64,000 nucleotides of DNA from Photorhabdus luminescens subsp. luminescens (GTDB lineage Bacteria > Pseudomonadota > Gammaproteobacteria > Enterobacterales > Enterobacteriaceae), in the NCBI RefSeq assembly GCF_001083805.1, contig NZ_JXSK01000009.1, positions 124,001-188,000 on the forward strand, in the 5' to 3' direction. Positions 50,856-60,244 of this stretch are shown here, in pieces. The first letter of the stretch is position 1. The number at the start of each line of letters is the position of its first letter. The translations under genes and the position numbers were made by a program. The notes under the pieces are model-generated. The model was not told where the DNA came from. It was given only the letters and a program-made list of their open reading frames with translations, and ran no database searches.

Positions 50856-50995
50856 GAAAAAAGAGTCTATACTATTTGTCAGGCAATAAATCTGATCCCG
50901 CTACGGAAAGTGGTTTTAATAAGAAAGAACGCATTTGAAATTTTTCCCATGATGGAATGGATACTGTTTGAGACAATGTGAGTGAGGAGATTCCC

Positions 50996-53900
50996 ATGCA
51001 AGTCAGCAGAAGGCAGTTCTTTAAGATCTGCGCTGGCGGTATGGCAGGTACGACGGTAGCAGCGTTGGGCTTTGCGCCAACCGCAGCCCTTGCACAAACG
51101 CGTAACTATAAATTGTTGCGCTCACGTGAAACCCGAAATACCTGTACATACTGCTCTGTCGGTTGTGGACTGTTGATGTACAGCCTTGGCGACGGCGCAA
51201 AAAATGCGAAAGCAACTATTTTCCATATTGAAGGCGATCCTGATCATCCAGTAAACCGCGGCGCGCTTTGCCCCAAAGGAGCTGGCTTGATTGATTTTAT
51301 TCATAGCGAAAGCCGCCTGAAATATCCAGAATATCGGGCAGCGGGTTCCGACAAATGGCAACGTATTACTTGGGATGAGGCATTTGATCGCATTGCTAAC
51401 TTAATGAAAGCAGACCGTGATGCCAATTTCATTAAAACCAACCAAGAAGGTGTGACAGTCAATCGCTGGCTGACGACGGGTATGCTGTGCGCATCTGCTT
51501 CCAGCAACGAAACAGGTTATCTATCACAAAAGTTTAGTCGCGCTCTCGGCATGCTTGCCGTAGACAACCAAGCACGTGTCTGACACGGACCAACGGTAGC
51601 AAGTCTTGCTCCAACATTTGGTCGCGGTGCGATGACCAACCATTGGGTTGATATTAAGAACGCGAATCTGATCGTCGTTATGGGGGGTAACGCTGCCGAA
51701 GCGCACCCTGTGGGATTCCGTTGGGCAATGGAAGCGAAAATCCACAATAACGCTAAGTTAATCGTGATTGATCCACGTTTTACCCGTACAGCATCTGTCG
51801 CGGATTTCTATACCCCAATCCGTTCAGGTACTGATATCGCCTTCTTATCAGGTGTGATTTTATACCTGCTGACCAACGATAAGATAAATCATGAATATGT
51901 TGAGGCGTACACTAACGCCAGCCTGATCGTGCGTGAAGATTACTCGTTCGATGATGGTCTGTTCAGTGGTTACGATGCAGAAAAACGGCAATACGACAAA
52001 ACCAGTTGGAACTATGCGCTGGATGAAAATGGCTTTGCTCAACGTGATATCACCCTTAAGCACCCACGTTGTGTATGGAACCTGTTAAAAGCGCATGTTA
52101 GCCGTTATACGCCCGATGTCGTCAGTAATATTTGCGGTACGCCAAAAGAAGATTTCCTGAAAGTCTGTGAATATATTGCAGAAACTTGTGTTAAGGATAA
52201 GACCGCTTCTTTCCTGTACGCACTGGGTTGGACTCAACACTCAGTTGGCGCACAAAACATCCGAACTATGGCAATGATCCAGCTACTGTTGGGCAACATG
52301 GGTATGGCGGGCGGCGGTGTTAATGCATTGCGCGGTCACTCGAATATTCAGGGATTGACTGATTTAGGGTTATTGTCGCAAAGCTTGCCGGGATACCTGA
52401 CACTTCCCTCAGAGAAGCAGGCTGATCTGCAAACTTATCTCCAGGCAAACACGCCAAAACCAATGCGACCGGGTCAGGTTAACTATTGGGGTAACTATCC
52501 AAAATTCTTTATCAGCCTGATGAAGAGTTTCTACGGTAATAACGCTCGTAAAGATAACGACTGGGGTTTTGACTGGCTGCCAAAGTGGGACAAGGGTTAT
52601 GATGTTCTGCAATTTTTTGACATGATGTCGAAAGGTGAAGTCAATGGCTATATTTGCCAAGGCTTTAACCCGGTAGCTTCTTTTCCGAATAAAAACAAAG
52701 TCGTTGATGCCCTGTCGAAACTGAAATTCCTGATCACTATCGATCCGCTTAATACTGAAACTTCAACTTTCTGGCAGAACCACGGTGAATTCAACGACGT
52801 CGATTCATCCAAAATTCAGACAGAAGTTTTCCGCCTGCCGTGTTGCTGCTTTGCCGAGGAAAATGGTTCGATTGTTAACTCTGGTCGCTGGTTGCAATGG
52901 CACTGGAAAGGTGCGGATGCGCCGGGAGAAGCTATCGGTGATGGCGAGATCCTTTCCGGTATCTTCAAACGCATGCGGGATATGTACCGCATTGAAGGCG
53001 GCGCATCGCCAGAACCGGTGCTGAACATGACCTGGGATTATTTCAACCCGGACAGCCCTACATCGGAAGAGGTAGCTCAGGAGAGTAACGGCCGAGCATT
53101 GGTTGATCTGATTGATGCTGATGGCAACGTTATAGTGAAACAAGGCCAGCAATTAACCTCTTTCGCACAGCTACGTGATGATGGCACTACCGCCAGCGGT
53201 TGCTGGATATTTGCTGGAAGCTGGACGCCGGAAGGTAACCAAATGGCTCGTCGTGATAACTCTGATCCGTCAGGATTAGGTAATACGCTAGGTTGGGCAT
53301 GGGCCTGGCCGTTAAATCGTCGTATTTTGTACAATCGCGCATCGGCTGATCCTCGGGGCAAACCTTGGGATGCGAAACGTCAGTTACTGACGTGGGATGG
53401 TATTAAGTGGGGTGGCGTTGATACTGCCGATTACAGCGTGGCGGCGCCGGAAACGGATGTTGGTCCATTTATCATGCAACCGGAAGGTATGGCTCGTCTG
53501 TTCGCTATTGATAAGATGGCGGAAGGGCCATTCCCTGAACACTATGAACCCTTTGAAACACCCTTGGGGACTAATCCGTTGCATCCAAATGTGATATCCA
53601 ACCCGGCTGCCCGCGTGTTCAAGAGCGACTTTGAAGCGATGGGTAAGGCAGATAAATTCCCTTATGTAGGAACGACTTACCGCTTGACAGAACATTTTCA
53701 CTATTGGACAAAACATGCATTGTTGAACTCGATTATCCAGCCAGAACAATTTGTGGAAATCGGTGAAAAACTGGCGGAAAAGAAAGGCATCAAGCACGGT
53801 GATACCGTCAAAGTTAGCTCTAATCGTGGTTACATCAAAGCGAAAGCAGTTGTCACCAAACGTATTCGTACCCTGAATGTACACGGTCGTGAAGTGGATA

Positions 53901-54043
53901 CTATCGGTATTCCTATTCATTGGGGCTTTGAAGGAGCAGCGAAGAAGGGCTTTATTGCCAATACATTGACACCATTTGTTGGTGATGCGAACACCCAAAC
54001 GCCTGAATTCAAAGCGTTTCTGGTTAATGTGGAAAAAGTGTAA
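50996..54043 (+). CDS. fdoG: Formate dehydrogenase major (alpha) subunit, selenocysteine-containing
   Basis: 1015 residues read through an in-frame TGA at 51581-51583, which is Sec196, the molybdenum ligand; flanking residues RV-U-HGPTVAS match FdnG/FdoG exactly. A Tat signal ([15 protein letters not shown]), the 4Fe-4S site [14 protein letters not shown], and molybdopterin-binding regions are intact to the family C-terminus. The start [10 protein letters not shown] follows GAGGAGA; six upstream codons are not family-like. It oxidises formate on the periplasmic side and passes electrons to FdoH. A SECIS hairpin follows the TGA. Confidence 0.98.
51584..51621 (+). promoter_or_regulatory. Bacterial SECIS element in fdoG mRNA
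   Basis: Directly after the Sec codon. GG (51595-51596), a bulged U (51597) and AGCA (51598-51601) pair with UGCU (51607-51610) and CC (51611-51612) around the loop AGUCU (51602-51606). The bulged U and the GU in the loop are the SelB contacts known from E. coli fdhF. The stem starts 11 bases past the UGA, the usual distance. Confidence 0.88.
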
Positions 54044-54054
54044 AGGGAAAAATT

Positions 54055-54984
54055 ATGTCATTGCAAACTCAAGACATCATTCGCCGCTCTGCCACAAATT
54101 CTTTTACTCCTGCGCCACGGGTGCGGGATGACCAAGAGGGCGTAGCGAAACTGATCGATGTGACAACCTGTATCGGTTGTAAAGCTTGCCAAGTGGCCTG
54201 TTCTGAGTGGAACGACATCCGTGATGAGATCGGTCATAACGTTGGCGTTTATGATAACCCGGCTGATTTAACCGCTAAATCATGGACCGTAATGCGCTTC
54301 TCAGAAGTTGAAGAGAACGGCAAACTGGAATGGCTGATCCGTAAAGATGGTTGTATGCACTGTGCTGATCCGGGTTGCTTGAAGGCTTGTCCCGCAGAAG
54401 GAGCGATCATTCAGTATGCAAATGGGATTGTCGATTTCCAGTCGGAACATTGTATCGGCTGTGGCTACTGTATCGCGGGTTGCCCATTCAATGTACCGCG
54501 ACTCAACAAGGAAGATAACCGGGTATATAAATGCACTCTGTGTGTTGACCGCGTTAACGTCGGTCAGGAGCCTGCCTGTGTGAAAACTTGTCCGACTGGC
54601 GCAATCCATTTTGGCAGTAAAAAAGCCATGAAGGATTTGGCGGCTGAACGGGTGAGTGAATTGAAAGGCCGCGGTTATGAGAATGCGGGTCTGTACGATC
54701 CTGACGGTGTTGGTGGTACCCATGTGATGTATGTACTGCACCATGCTAACAAACCACAGCTATATCATGGCCTACCGGACAATCCCGCGATCAGTCCGAC
54801 CATCACCTTCTGGAAAGGTATTTGGAAGCCGCTGGCCGCAGTGGGATTTGCAGCCACATTCGCTGCCAGCCTCTTCCATTACGTGGGTATTGGTCCGAAC
54901 CGGGTAACGGAAGAAGACGAAGAAAATGCGCGTCATGATGCAGAGTCTTCGCCGAAGTCAGCTAATGGGGAGGAACCGCGATGA
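54055..54984 (+). CDS. fdoH: Formate dehydrogenase iron-sulfur (beta) subunit
   Basis: 309 residues. Four cysteine clusters are visible: [45 protein letters not shown] and [20 protein letters not shown], ligating four 4Fe-4S centres. One C-terminal membrane helix ([20 protein letters not shown]) anchors it in the inner membrane. It passes electrons from FdoG to the cytochrome subunit. It starts 11 bases after fdoG and overlaps fdoI by four bases. Confidence 0.97.
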   Translation: MSLQTQDIIRRSATNSFTPAPRVRDDQEGVAKLIDVTTCIGCKACQVACSEWNDIRDEIGHNVGVYDNPADLTAKSWTVMRFSEVEENGKLEWLIRKDGCMHCADPGCLKACPAEGAIIQYANGIVDFQSEHCIGCGYCIAGCPFNVPRLNKEDNRVYKCTLCVDRVNVGQEPACVKTCPTGAIHFGSKKAMKDLAAERVSELKGRGYENAGLYDPDGVGGTHVMYVLHHANKPQLYHGLPDNPAISPTITFWKGIWKPLAAVGFAATFAASLFHYVGIGPNRVTEEDEENARHDAESSPKSANGEEPR

Positions 54985-55622
54985 AAGGTAAGAAAGATAT
55001 TATTATCCGTCACTCACCCGTTGAGCGAATAAACCACTGGGCGGTGGTACTCTGCTTTCTATTTACCGCCATTAGTGGATTAGGATTCTTTTTCCCCTCT
55101 TTTAACTGGCTAATGAATATCTTCGGTACGCCCCAATTGTCACGGATTTTGCATCCATTTGTTGGCTCCGTGATGTTTATTTTATTTATCTTTATGTTTT
55201 TCAGATATTTTAAACATAATTTTATCGACAAAGATGACATTGTATGGCTGAAAAATATTCATAAGATTGTAAAAAATGAAGAAGCGGGCGATATTGGTCA
55301 ATATAACTTAGGTCAGAAAGGGGTCTATTGGTCTATCAGTATTTGCCTGATATTACTCGTTGTCAGTGGTGTTATTATTTGGCGCCCCTATTTTGCTGAT
55401 CTTTTCTCTATTCCAATAATTCGAATTGCGCTTCTCATCCATTCAATGTCAGCTATTGGTTTAATCCTGACAATTATGGTTCACGCTTATGCGGCATTCT
55501 GGGTGAAAGGATCTTTCCGGGCAATGGTTGAGGGTTGGGTAACCCGTGGTTGGGCGAAGAAACATCACCCACGTTGGTATCGTGAAGTGATGAAACAGGA
55601 ACAACAAGAAGAGAAACGTTAA
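54981..55622 (+). CDS. fdoI: Formate dehydrogenase cytochrome b556 (gamma) subunit
   Basis: 213 residues and four membrane helices. The first follows [20 protein letters not shown], with the heme His; [20 protein letters not shown] and [20 protein letters not shown] carry the other heme ligands and the quinone site. It gives electrons to menaquinone or ubiquinone. It is the last gene before the methyltransferase array; in E. coli fdhE follows directly. Confidence 0.97.
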   Translation: MKGKKDIIIRHSPVERINHWAVVLCFLFTAISGLGFFFPSFNWLMNIFGTPQLSRILHPFVGSVMFILFIFMFFRYFKHNFIDKDDIVWLKNIHKIVKNEEAGDIGQYNLGQKGVYWSISICLILLVVSGVIIWRPYFADLFSIPIIRIALLIHSMSAIGLILTIMVHAYAAFWVKGSFRAMVEGWVTRGWAKKHHPRWYREVMKQEQQEEKR

Positions 55623-55640
55623 TGCGTTTGGAATATAACT

Positions 55641-55760
55641 ATACCCTATGGATTTGCATCGCGGCGGCAAGGGAGCGAATCCCCGGGAGCATAGATAACT
55701 ATGTGACCGGGGTGAGTGAGCGCAGCCAACAAAGAGGCAACTTGAAAGATAACGGGTATA
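55641..55760 (+). repeat. ERIC element
   Basis: About 120 bp starting TATACCC and ending GGGTATA. Its centre (AATCCCCGGGAGCATAGATA, then ACTATGTGACCGGGGTGAG) matches the core of the enterobacterial repetitive intergenic consensus. It lies just past the fdoI stop. A second copy in the opposite orientation is at 56857-56970. Confidence 0.85.
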
Positions 55761-55785
55761 AATATATTTTTATAATATAAGATAA

Positions 55786-55818
55786 AAATATGGCATCAGA
55801 TATTTTGATGCCATATTT
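55786..55818. terminator. Terminator of O-methyltransferase 1
   Basis: Perfect 13-bp arms AAATATGGCATCA (55786-55798) and TGATGCCATATTT (55806-55818), seven-base loop, followed on the minus strand by further T's. A related hairpin stands after each of the next two paralogues. Confidence 0.85.
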
Positions 55819-55887
55819 GTTATATCTACTTTCAGAGAAATAATATCCATATAATTATCTTTGTGAAACTCCATGATTATCTATAAT

Positions 55888-56841
55888 TTATTTTACCCCT
55901 AGCTCAATAATTGCATATTTCTCATTTATATCTTTAATACCTTTAACGACAAATCCTGCTTGGTCAGCTAAATCTTCTAATTCATTCAAATAGCGCTCTT
56001 TTCCTAATAATAGTACATCCATTAATATATCCGTAGAATCAATTATTTCTAATCGTAATTTTTTCACTGTGCTTATCAACAAAACCGTTGCATTATCATC
56101 CATAGCTTTTCGGCAGCTCTGCAAAATTAATACTGCATTATCATCAGACCAATTATGGATAATATTTTTTAAAATATATAAATCATAACCGGATGGAACC
56201 GATTTAAAAAAATCTCCGTTTATAAATTCAATATCTTCTAAAACGGGAGTTTCATTATATCTGTCCAAAACGGCGTAATGCTTTCCTTTTACTTTTTCAT
56301 TCATTCTTATCAAAAGTTTTCCTTCTCCCCCTCCAACATCTAATATTCTGTTGTATTGATTAAAATCATAAATATCGAGTATTCTCTCTATTATTTTATC
56401 CGAGTTTTTTGACATAAAAGAGTCAAAATTTGATCTGAACAATTCATGATTATCCAAATATTCAAAGAATGGTTTTCCATGCGCTATTTCAAATGCCGTT
56501 TTACTATTATTCTCATATAATGATTTTGAATACATAGCCCAAGCGTTCCAGTATTCTGGGCTAACTTCGCACCTCATCATTAATGACTCCATACTTTCAG
56601 GATCGGCAAGCGCACTGCATTCCTCAGAAAGGGCAACTCCCTCATTGCTGTTAACCAATACCCCTATTTTGACTAAATACTCACATAATCGGCTAAAGCG
56701 AGAATAATCAAGACCATATTGACGGGAAAGTTCGCTGATATTTACGCAAGCCCCATCTTTAAAGTGAATAGACAAACCCATATCAACAAAAGCATAAATT
56801 GCGGTTGATTTTCTACACGATGTAATAAGATCGATTAGCAT
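55888..56841 (-). CDS. SAM-dependent O-methyltransferase, array copy 1
   Basis: 317 residues of the COMT-type family (Methyltransf_2). An N-terminal winged-helix dimerisation domain (about 1-90: AIYAFVDMGLSIHFKDG, SEECSALADPESMESL) precedes the SAM domain: ILDVGGGEGKLL (166-177), VLDRYNE, then GDFFKSVPSGYDLYILKNII with catalytic His229 before NWSDD. The start is the MLIDL of the paralogues, with AAGGAT upstream; an ATG 15 bases earlier touches an ERIC element. Likely substrate a phenolic secondary metabolite; in Photorhabdus orphan enzymes of this type are thought to methylate anthraquinones. That assignment is an inference. Confidence 0.88.
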   Translation of the reverse strand: MLIDLITSCRKSTAIYAFVDMGLSIHFKDGACVNISELSRQYGLDYSRFSRLCEYLVKIGVLVNSNEGVALSEECSALADPESMESLMMRCEVSPEYWNAWAMYSKSLYENNSKTAFEIAHGKPFFEYLDNHELFRSNFDSFMSKNSDKIIERILDIYDFNQYNRILDVGGGEGKLLIRMNEKVKGKHYAVLDRYNETPVLEDIEFINGDFFKSVPSGYDLYILKNIIHNWSDDNAVLILQSCRKAMDDNATVLLISTVKKLRLEIIDSTDILMDVLLLGKERYLNELEDLADQAGFVVKGIKDINEKYAIIELGVK

Positions 56842-56856
56842 AGCGTTATCCTTCAT

Positions 56857-56970
56857 ACCCGTTATCTTTTAAGCTGCCTCTTTGTTGGCTGCGCTCACTC
56901 ACCCCAGTCACATAGTCCACTATGCTCCCGGGAATTCGCTCCCTTGCCGTCGCGAAGCAACTTGAAATCC
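56857..56970 (-). repeat. ERIC element, inverted relative to 55641
   Basis: About 114 bp, reverse-oriented to the copy at 55641-55760 and sharing the centre CACCCCAGTCACATAGT and the flanking CAACAAAGAGGC. It lies in the 5' leader of methyltransferase 1, only 15 bases from its ATG, and explains why that leader is about 105-115 bases longer than those of copies 2 to 4. Confidence 0.85.
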
Positions 56971-57000
56971 AAATGAAATGTTTTATCTAAAACGGTGGAA

Positions 57001-57202
57001 ATACCGTGACAAGTGATTAGGTATCTTAACAACATTATTTTCACCAAATTGTGATTATCAGTTTTGTTACTTTTTCCTCATTAAACAATTAGAATTTTCA
57101 TCTCCATACTTGCCAAGTAGTTAAATCAATTTGATTATCCATTTTCAAGTGTAAATTATTATACTATATTAAATTCAATAAAAATAAATGATAAAGATCA
57201 CA
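57001..57202 (-). promoter_or_regulatory. Promoter and leader module of O-methyltransferase 1
   Basis: On the minus strand: a CRP-like site TGTGA-TCTTTA-TCATT (57187-57202), then TATAGT (57163-57168) and an overlapping TATAAT (57158-57163) as -10 candidates about 40 bases from the site centre, then a leader hairpin ATACC/GGTAT (57001-57005 and 57020-57024). The CRP-like site and the leader block recur before copies 2 and 3, and more weakly before copy 4. The rest of 56971-57437 is AT-rich without a gene. Confidence 0.6.
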
Positions 57203-57335
57203 ATTAATTCTTTGCAGGATGTTTGAAAATAAAACCAGGAAATATAACTTAATTTGACTATTTTCGCCATTAAACCAATATTATTATAAAATTTAAATTC
57301 ACATTCTATTTCAACATTTTATTGATACAAAATAA

Positions 57336-57368
57336 AAGTATGGCATCAAATATTTTAATGCCATACTT
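57336..57368. terminator. Terminator of O-methyltransferase 2
   Basis: Perfect 11-bp arms AAGTATGGCAT (57336-57346) and ATGCCATACTT (57358-57368); the same hairpin type as at 55786. Confidence 0.8.
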
Positions 57369-57437
57369 AATTATAGATTTATCAGACATACAATATCCAT
57401 ATCATTATATTTGGTTAAGCTCCCTATTATCTATAAT

Positions 57438-58391
57438 TTATCTTACTCCTAGTTGGATAATTGAAAATGATTCATTGACATCTTTAACATCTTGAATGAT
57501 CAACCCTGCCTGGTTAGCTAAATACTCAAATTCCGTTAAGCTACGTTCTTTCCCTAAAGATGTCATATCCATTATCATATCTAAAGATTTCATTGCATTA
57601 GATTGTGGTTTTTTCATTGAAGTTATTAATATAATAGTTGAATTATTATGCATTGCCTTGCGGCAATTTTCTAAGATGAGTATTGATTCACTATCAGACC
57701 AATCATGAATAATATTCTTTAGGATATATAAATCGTAACCTGATGGAATTGATTCAAAAAAATCTCCATCTATAAAATCTATATTTTCGTGAGCATGAAT
57801 TTTATTATATCTATCTAACACAGCATAATGTTTTCCTTTTACCTTTTCACTTATTTTTATCAGAAGATCCCCTTTACCTCCTCCAACATCTAATATTTTA
57901 TCGTGTTGACTAAAATCATAAATATCAAATAAATTTTCAATCATTCTATCCGATTCTCTTGACATTAAAGAATCAAATTTTGATCTGAGCAATTTATTGC
58001 TATCCAAATGTTCAAAGAATGGTTTTCCATACGCTATTTCAAATGCCGATTTACCATTATTTTCAAGCAAGGATTTTGGATACATTAACCAAGCGTTCCA
58101 GAAATCTGAGTCAAATTCCCACTTTATTATTAACGATTCTATACTTTCAGGATCGGCAAGCGCACTGCATTCATCAGAAAGCGCAACTTTACCATTGCTG
58201 CTAACCAATACTCCGATTTCAATTAATAAATCACATAATATATTAAGTCGCGAATAGTCAATACCATATTGACTAGCAAGTTCATTGATATCCATACAGG
58301 CTCCATTTTTAAAACGAACAGACAAACCTGTATCAACAAAAGTATAAATGGCAATTGATTTTTTATATGATTCAATAAGTTCAATTAGCAT
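57438..58391 (-). CDS. SAM-dependent O-methyltransferase, array copy 2
   Basis: 317 residues, paralogue of the gene at 55888 with the same domains: AIYTFVDTGLSVRFKNG, ILDVGGGKGDLLIKISEKVK, VLDRYNKIHA, DGDFFESIPSGYDLYILKNI and the catalytic His in IHDWSDSE. Start MLIELIESYKKS after AAAGGATAACCA. All SAM-binding residues look intact, so it should be active. Its own leader and terminator mark it as a separate transcription unit. Divergence in the substrate-facing segments (residues 100-140 and 250-290) from its neighbours suggests a different substrate or position. Confidence 0.87.
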   Translation of the reverse strand: MLIELIESYKKSIAIYTFVDTGLSVRFKNGACMDINELASQYGIDYSRLNILCDLLIEIGVLVSSNGKVALSDECSALADPESIESLIIKWEFDSDFWNAWLMYPKSLLENNGKSAFEIAYGKPFFEHLDSNKLLRSKFDSLMSRESDRMIENLFDIYDFSQHDKILDVGGGKGDLLIKISEKVKGKHYAVLDRYNKIHAHENIDFIDGDFFESIPSGYDLYILKNIIHDWSDSESILILENCRKAMHNNSTIILITSMKKPQSNAMKSLDMIMDMTSLGKERSLTEFEYLANQAGLIIQDVKDVNESFSIIQLGVR

Positions 58392-58449
58392 TGGTTATCC
58401 TTTATATTTATATTATAAAAAAATGAATTATTTTATCTAAAAATCAGAA

Positions 58450-58647
58450 ATACCATGATAATTAATTAGGTATTCTGACAACTAAAATGTAATCATTAAC
58501 TTTATTACCTTTTCTCGTGATATAATAAAAATATTATTCTCCTTATTTTATAAATTATTAACTTACCTTGACTATGCATTTTAGAGATTCAAATTATTCC
58601 TTATCAGACTATATTAAATATAATAGAAAAAAATGATGAGGATTACA
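58450..58647 (-). promoter_or_regulatory. Promoter and leader module of O-methyltransferase 2
   Basis: CRP-like site TGTAA-TCCTCA-TCATT (58632-58647), weaker than in copies 1 and 3, -10 candidate TATAGT (58608-58613), leader hairpin ATACC (58450-58454) / GGTAT (58469-58473). The block TTTTATCTAAAA precedes the hairpin as in copies 1 and 3. The rest of 58392-58857 holds only the copy 3 terminator. Confidence 0.55.
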
Positions 58648-58775
58648 ATTAACTCTTCTTAGGGATTTTAAAAAAAATGATTTAATCTATTTATTTTTTT
58701 CTACTTAAATAATTTTCACCCCCAGAGAATAAATTTGATCTCCATTTTAATATCTATATATTTTATTAATATAAA

Positions 58776-58812
58776 ACAAGCATGGTGCCAAATATCTCGA
58801 CACCATGCTTGT
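58776..58812. terminator. Terminator of O-methyltransferase 3
   Basis: Perfect 12-bp arms ACAAGCATGGTG (58776-58787) and CACCATGCTTGT (58801-58812). Several positions differ from the copy 1 and 2 hairpins but pairing is kept, a sign of selection for the structure. Confidence 0.8.
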
Positions 58813-58857
58813 TACATATTCTTTCAGAGAAGCAATATCCATATAATTATCTTTACG

Positions 58858-59811
58858 TTATTTTATTCCCAATTGGATAATTGAAGATAATTCATCAATA
58901 TCCTTAACATCTTGAATAACTAATCCTGCTTGGTTAGCCAAACGTTCGAATTCCGTCAAATAACGTTCTTTTCCTGAAAATAGTGCATCCATTAACATGT
59001 CTACATATATCGCTGCTTTAGATTGTGGTTTTTTCATATAATTTATCAATAAAATCTTTGAACCATTATCCATTGCCTTACGGAAATTTTCTAAAATTAA
59101 TACTGCTTTATCATCAGGCCAATCGTGGAGAATATTCTTTAAGATATATAAATCATAACCTGATGGAATTGATTTTAGAAAATCTCCATTCATAAAATAT
59201 ATATTATCCAAAACAGGAATTTCATCATATCTATCTAATACAGCGTAATGTTTTCCTTTTACCTTCTCACTGATTCTTACCAGAAGATTTCCCTCACCCC
59301 CTCCAACATCTAATATTCTGTTGTATTGATTAAAATCATAAATATCAAGTAGCTTTTCAATGATTTTATCTGAGCCTTTTGACATTGAAGCATCAAAATT
59401 TGATTTGAGTAATTTATGACTAGCCAAATGTTCAAAGAATGATTTTCCATGCATTATTTCAAATGCTGGTTTTCCATCATTTTCAAGTAAAGATCTTGAA
59501 TACATTGACCAAGCATTCCAACAATCTGGACTCAGCTCCCATTTTACAATTAATGACTCCATACTCTCAGGATCAGCAAGTGCACTGCATTCTTCAGAAA
59601 GGGTGACTTTATGGCCGTGATTAACCAATATCCCAACTTCAATTAAGAAATCGCATAATCGCTCAAGTCGGGAATAATCAATACCACACTGACGGGAAAG
59701 TTCATCTATATCTACATAAGCTCCATTTTTAAAGTGAATAGATAAGCCTGTATCAACAAAAGCGTAGATTGCGGCTGATTTTCTATACGATGTAATAAGT
59801 TCGGCTAGCAT
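58858..59811 (-). CDS. SAM-dependent O-methyltransferase, array copy 3
   Basis: 317 residues, about 70% identical to copy 1 over the first 60 positions by eye. Motifs AIYAFVDTGLSIHFKNG, ILDVGGGEGNLLVRISEKVK, VLDRYDEIPV, NGDFLKSIPSGYDLYILKNI and ILHDWPDD with the catalytic His. Start MLAELITSYRKS after AAGGATAACTCA. It looks fully functional. Same COMT-type family and inferred role on an aromatic metabolite; the substrate cannot be read from sequence. Confidence 0.87.
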   Translation of the reverse strand: MLAELITSYRKSAAIYAFVDTGLSIHFKNGAYVDIDELSRQCGIDYSRLERLCDFLIEVGILVNHGHKVTLSEECSALADPESMESLIVKWELSPDCWNAWSMYSRSLLENDGKPAFEIMHGKSFFEHLASHKLLKSNFDASMSKGSDKIIEKLLDIYDFNQYNRILDVGGGEGNLLVRISEKVKGKHYAVLDRYDEIPVLDNIYFMNGDFLKSIPSGYDLYILKNILHDWPDDKAVLILENFRKAMDNGSKILLINYMKKPQSKAAIYVDMLMDALFSGKERYLTEFERLANQAGLVIQDVKDIDELSSIIQLGIK

Positions 59812-59872
59812 TGAGTTATCCTTATGTCTTTATCTTATAAAAAGATGAAGTATTTTATCTAAAATGCATGAA

Positions 59873-60071
59873 ATACCATGATAATTAATTGGGTATTCCA
59901 ACAACTAATATGTGATTATTAGCTTTGTTACCTTTTCTTGTTGAAATAATAAAGATTTAATTCTCCTTATTTTCACATTGTTCAACTTACTTTAATAACG
60001 CATTTTTAGGAGTAGAATTGTTAACTGCCAGACTATATTAAATTAGACAAAAAGGAATGACAAAGATCACA
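59873..60071 (-). promoter_or_regulatory. Promoter and leader module of O-methyltransferase 3
   Basis: CRP-like site TGTGA-TCTTTG-TCATT (60056-60071), -10 candidate TATAGT (60032-60037), leader hairpin ATACC (59873-59877) / GGTAT (59892-59896). Distance from CRP-like site to ATG about 250, as in copies 2 and 4. The rest of 59812-60244 shows no gene. Confidence 0.6.
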
Positions 60072-60183
60072 ATTAACTCTTCTCATAAACTTCAAAAATA
60101 AAATAGAATTGTTTAATATAATCATTAATCGTTTTTACTGTCAGAGAGTAATTTTTCTATATATATTTCATTAATATAAAAGT

Positions 60184-60206
60184 TGGCACCAAATATATTG
60201 ATGCCA
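60184..60206. terminator. Weak hairpin after O-methyltransferase 4
   Basis: TGGCA (60184-60188) and TGCCA (60202-60206) occupy the place of the stronger hairpins behind copies 1-3. The left arm has lost its outer bases, so it may be decaying with the gene. Confidence 0.4.
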
Positions 60207-60244
60207 TATATTTTACATAAATATTTCCCAACGATGGGATATAT

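Noticed and set aside
50978-51632. fdoG as two genes or as a pseudogene broken by TGA at 51581
   Set aside because: The TGA is at the conserved Sec196 position, the flanking protein matches the family without a gap, and a SECIS hairpin follows.
53384-53998. 204-codon minus-strand frame opposite fdoG
   Set aside because: A shadow of a strongly conserved coding sequence; no own motifs or start signal.
55786-58812. Short direct and inverted repeats near the O-methyltransferases as a CRISPR array
   Set aside because: The repeats are terminator hairpins and promoter blocks spaced about 1.4 kb apart, not short regular repeats with spacers.
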